64,000 nucleotides of DNA from Pilaira anomala (Eukaryota; Mucoromycota; Mucoromycetes; Mucorales; Mucoraceae), in the NCBI GenBank assembly GCA_025716855.1, contig JAIXMQ010000010.1, positions 617,501-681,500 of the forward strand. Direction: 5' to 3'. Numbering within the stretch: the first letter of the stretch is position 1; each line of letters starts with the position of its first letter. Below are positions 59,653 to 64,000 of the stretch, in pieces. Under the pieces are notes generated by a model. That model worked only from the letters and a program-made list of their open reading frames with translations, did not search any database and was not told where the DNA came from. Position numbers and translations under genes: made by a program.

Positions 59653-61641
59653 TAGTAGATAGAAATGTTAAGTCACTCTTTCTCTTTCTACTTCAACAAT
59701 TATATATATCTTACCTTGTGGAATTGTACTAAATGCTCTTAAAAAGTTAGTCGCTTGACAGTTCTGTCCTTTAGAATCCTCCAACATTCGAAACAAGAAC
59801 CCAAGTTCACATAATAAACAATTATCTTTTGGACAGGCAATCTTAATATGTGATTTCGCAATTTTTCTCAAGGGTGTAATGAAAAACAAGACTTGTAAAA
59901 ACGAATTACAATATGAATTTCTAATATGTGTTTCTAATCCACCATAAGGTGTTGAATTATAATATCCAAAATCAAAATCATCTACTCCAAATTTACTATA
60001 TTGAATTTCTACACGTTGATAGTATCTAGGCATATGAATGACATTTGGATCCAATTGAATATCACCTACGGACGATGATCTTCTACCCGAATGATGAGGA
60101 CCCTCCTCATCTCCTACCAACACATTACTAGACTGCAATAACTCTCTTTCTTGTTCTGATCTAAACTTGGGACCATTCTTTTTAGGCACCATCTTCTTTT
60201 TACGAGGTATTTGATTACGATGAATATTTCCTGGGTTAGGTGCATACCCCACAAAATCAATTGTCTTCATGTTCTTTATAATCTCTTCATCAATTGGGGT
60301 AGGTAACGTACCCGCCTCAAATACTTTATTATTAGGCCAAACCGATAACAATTGTTCAGTATAATAAGGCATACCAACCGATGATAACGGACTATCATCT
60401 TTCATGGTCGTCGTCAATGGTTGAACAATATCAGGTTGTGTAATTGGTAATGAATAAGGGTTCACATCAAAATCTTCACGATCTGCGTATTGATAAATAA
60501 ATCCAGCTCCATCTGCAAATACCAATGTCTGTGCTGAACTAGATATATCCATGGCTGTAATATAACTCGAGGACTGAATTTGATGGAATTGAGCTGGTGC
60601 TGCATAGGATCCCATAATTAAACTCGATACATCACACATTTGGAATTGTCCGGTTTGTGAAGCCACGAGACATGTTGTACTTAATGTTGGATGCATCTTT
60701 AAAAACATGGGTCCGCTAGGGAATGGAATAGGTGCTAATGTACGAACTGACATTCTAATATCATATACTTTAACTAATGGATCCATAATCAATGAACCTT
60801 GTCTATTACATGTCCATATAAAATTTCATCAATAAACAAGAAAAATGACTCAATTGCAAAGAATTTTTTTTTTTTTTTTTTTTTTTTTTTACCTTTGCGA
60901 GAAACCACAAGTTAATAATAAATTTCCAGATACATCCAGATCAGATAATGTAGCAGTATGTGCTTGTACGCGCTGTTCTACTCTCATCGTTCTTGGATCT
61001 CTTAACGTCACTTCTCCCAACAAAGATCCAGCACAAATCGAACGTTGTAAACTCTTTAATACTACAATATTAGATGCTCCAGAAATTTTACGAGTAACTA
61101 CACCACGAGCAGAACTCACAACCAACATATCATCTTGTTGACCTGCTACTAATAATTCACCGTTGGTTAAAGTAGTTGAAGTCATACAATGAAGGTCTTG
61201 TGCATCTTCATCACTAGATTCTTATAGTTAATAAAGAAAAAGAAAAAGGCTTTTTTTTTTTAAAAAAAAAAAAAAAAATATTTACTTGATAGTCCATTTC
61301 ACAAGTCCTCTTCTATCTCTCATTTGAATACTTTTAGGACTTAGACTGATAATTCCTCTATCTGTAACTCGAATCTGTCGTACTTGTTCGTCTTTATGTG
61401 CTTTAAAAGAAGTATATCGTTGAAGTCCTTTTCCATAATAAGAAGAAACACGACCCTATAAGAAAATAAGTCTTTCTTTATATATATATATATGTATAGG
61501 TTACTTTTATTTGAATCTTACTGCATCGTTACCGGCCCATAATAGTTCGTGATATGGATCCCAACAAACTGCTGATATTGGAGATACTTTATTTAAGCTA
61601 GGATCACAAATATGTTGAACTTCACTCCATGAACTATCCAT
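57487..61641 (-). CDS. PAN2: PAN2, catalytic subunit of the PAN2-PAN3 deadenylase
   Basis: Nine exons, 61522-61641, 61286-61455, 60893-61213, 59715-60802, 58969-59620, 58693-58868, 57979-58626, 57747-57901 and 57487-57687, give 1176 residues. Domains: WD40 propeller (residues 1-330, [13 protein letters not shown] near the start), the PAN3-binding linker, a pseudo-ubiquitin-hydrolase domain (about 490-830; its entry reads [13 protein letters not shown], with no protease Cys box), and the DEDD exonuclease. The exonuclease has AIDAEFVAL (Asp, Glu; near 945), [13 protein letters not shown] (Asp; near 1055) and HDSIEDART (Asp; near 1110). PAN2 starts poly(A) shortening in the cytoplasm. NOT4 of the other deadenylase lies 46 kb away. 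Several introns end in poly-A runs plus G. Confidence 0.95.
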
Positions 61642-64000
61642 ATAATTCCTTTTTTTTTTTTTTGATAACCAGAAAGAAAAAAAAAAAGCAGGTTATTTTT
61701 TTTTTAAAGCAGTTTTTGCTGACTTTATCCGTGACGTCGCTTAATAACAAACATTTGCCATCAATAGAATATGTCAAAAAAGATACTTTGAGATATGAGA
61801 CCTGTTTATAAAATGGATATGCTTGTTATTCGCTCTTATACATCACATATCTGTTTGCTCCGTAAAGGACTACATATAAATTGGTTTATTTCAGCTATAC
61901 AATTTTTTTTTTTTTCGTTTATGCTATATCCCAATTGTAAATGCGATTAATAGAATAGAACAAAGCCATTGTGATTGTATCTATTAGAAGCATACATTGA
62001 CTTGTTTTTTCTTTCTTTTTTTTTTAAAAAAAAAACATTTATTGATAGAGCATGAATGTTTTTAATGGTTTACAATGCTTTGGTTAATAATGAATATACA
62101 TAACTTTTTAGCCTTTTATATACATTCTTTACAGTAATAGGAAAACTTAGTATAATATAGAATACCTAATAGCGCTATAAAAAGGGAGCTCAGGGCATGA
62201 ATCTTTTTGATTTGCTTTAGTACATTCGTTATAAACCACGAAAAAAAAAAAAATAGTGTTCTTAAATCCACTTTCCTGAACTTAATACATTGTTTTTTCT
62301 TGGTTATTTCCTTTGAAATAAAATAGTAGTATGACATCTTTTTCCTTTCGGCGATAAAACAGCTTGTGTAAAATCAAGAAACTAGATATTCGTAAATCAA
62401 GTGAAAAAAAAAAAGTACTAATGTGATTATAAAAAAGATATTCTGTACTAATTTAAAGACCGTGTTTGATAGCATTTTACAATTGGTATTTTATTTTAAA
62501 TAGAGTTTTCATAATAAAGTTCCAAGCAAGATCGGCAATCTTCTTTAAAAGTGTGTACCCGAGAAAATCACTATCAAAAACAAGATGCTATTTTCAAATG
62601 AAATGATTAAAGTTGTTATTTTACATTTATTAAATTTTCTACAAATAAAAAAAAAAAAAAAAATTTATTGTATTAAACGAAAAAAATGTACAACCGTTAA
62701 AACCGGATCTCCTTTTTTTATTTAAGAAAAAGAGATGGAGACTCGGAAGACTATTTAAAAGCGTAAAAAAATAATCATGTCATTATGACTATTAGAAAAA
62801 AAAAAAGGTACTTGCTTTAATTACAAATAGTAAAAAATGGTAAAATAGTAACGCCCTTTGTAAAAAAAAAAATCTCTCTTTTCACCCCCAAAAAAAAAAA
62901 AGGAAATACACCAATCGCACGGGTTTGAGCCACACACAAAACAATAATACATAAACAATTACACGAATCCCAGCCTCGGCAATATCCGCAAAGCATGTCC
63001 TCTTAAAGAAGTAAACACACAAAGAAAAAAAAAAGGCACAACTTTCAAACTCATTTAATTTCTCAAACTTTTTCTTGGGTCATTTATTTGTGAAACACAT
63101 TTTAAAAAATTGTTTTTTTTTTTTTTTCTTTCGCGACAAAATCGCTCGATAAAAAACAAAGAAAATGTTATGTGAAACCGTGATTATAATTGTTATTGTA
63201 CACAACATTTTAATTTTAACATGTGCATCATATTACTGGTCCTCTCTTCTTTCTCGTCAGTGCTACAAAACGTTGTGATTTTCCGCTATTAAAATGGATA
63301 AATTAAACTGCCCATTTAGCAAAGTGACATTTTTAATCATGTACGAACTTTTTGATCAAAAATCTCATGAATATTTGGATTACTAAGTTTTATTAATTTT
63401 TATTCAGTGTTTATCAAATCTAGCGCAGCAGCAGCAGCAGCAGCAGCAGCATTTTTCTCCGACAGAGTGTTTTTGTTGTCTAAACTCGGGAAGGTGTGTC
63501 GTATTGTCGGCGCATCTTTTTTTGTTTGATAATCTCTCTCTCTCTCTCTCTCTCTCTTTTTATTATATGTAACTTGGGGGGTTTTTTTTTAAAGATTTGT
63601 TTTTTAAATACAACTTGTTGATCCTGTGTAAAACAATAAAAGCCTTTCTCCCCCCCCCCGCCCCTTTCAACGCGTCTCCTTCAAATGTAACGATGCAAGT
63701 TCATATTTGAAAAAGGTTAGATTACACACAGCCAATTCAAAATTTTAAAGTTATACTAGAGTATATTATAAGATGTGCATTATTTAAGGTTTACTTTTTT
63801 TTTTTTACTTTTTTTAAAAGAAACCTTGAGGTCCAAGTAGTGACCACAATACTAAATATACAGTAATCTTGTAATACCATCTTTTTTTTTTTTTTTTTTT
63901 TTTTTCTAATTTAGTTTTATCTTGATTATAATATTATAATAACATGTTGAATAGAAGAAAAAAGAAGAGATAATATATATATATAAACAAATAAATAAAT
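61642..64000. other. 2.3-kb right-end region without a recognised gene
   Basis: AT-rich sequence upstream of PAN2 with T/A dyads (62010-62035), C-runs (63650-63665) and microsatellites. ORFs are short and unconvincing. A promoter of a gene beyond the window is possible. Confidence 0.5.
63426..63451 (+). repeat. CAG trinucleotide repeat, intergenic
   Basis: Eight CAG units plus CA, not inside a recognised ORF. A (CT) array follows at about 63535-63556. Confidence 0.85.

Overview
The window is nuclear DNA from an early-diverging fungus, most likely Mucoromycota and probably Mucorales. The evidence is very AT-rich intergenic DNA, many short (about 45-110 nt) GT-AG introns, gene spacing often below 200 bp, and gene content: NOT4, RIC1, a fungal-type PRPP synthetase with an insert, a GPI-type chitin deacetylase, a DUF2408-like protein, a peroxisomal ANT1-type carrier and a duplicated-domain protein of a type I associate with Mucorales. 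No rRNA, tRNA, CRISPR array or intact transposon was recognised. Exon models were spliced by hand so that phase and family similarity hold across junctions; exact edges remain predictions.

Layout. 1-3.2 kb is accessory-looking: a MITE-like inverted repeat, a 34-copy heptamer array ending exactly at the ATG of a small cysteine-rich secreted protein, and a decayed coiled-coil gene. 3.2-9.1 kb: a polytopic membrane protein whose coding end overlaps, tail to tail, an NR2C2AP homologue; the latter shares a 152-bp divergent promoter with RIC1 (16 exons). 9.3-11.2 kb: CorA-type Mg2+ transporter. 11.5-15.8 kb: NOT4 with very long Gln/Pro tracts. 16-28.4 kb: TTC1-like TPR protein, PRPP synthetase, nucleotide-sugar transporter, MFAP1, an unknown basic-tailed protein, a kelch membrane protein with two microexons, a mucin-like wall sensor and an APEX1-type AP endonuclease with two possible starts. 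29.4-36.3 kb: hexose transporter, two lineage-specific small proteins and a Siz/PIAS SUMO ligase. 36.3-39 kb is repeat-rich intergenic DNA with a 56-base T run. 39-46.5 kb: a duplicated-domain protein, a degenerate acyl-CoA-synthetase-like protein (probable pseudoenzyme) and ER alpha-mannosidase (GH47). 47.7-61.6 kb, all on the minus strand: DUF2408-like protein, chitin deacetylase, ANT1-type carrier, C2H2 factor, ESA1 acetyltransferase and PAN2. 61.6-64 kb holds no recognisable gene.

Most genes are housekeeping and do not form a cluster. Loose functional links exist: NOT4 and PAN2 (mRNA deadenylation), nucleotide-sugar transporter, GH47 mannosidase, chitin deacetylase and wall sensor (secretory pathway and wall), ESA1 and the SUMO ligase (chromatin). 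The best leads are the heptamer array joined to the secreted protein, the acyl-CoA-synthetase-like pseudoenzyme with microexons and a GC-AG intron, the two-start AP endonuclease, the duplicated-domain protein, and splice acceptors made of poly-A runs instead of pyrimidine tracts.
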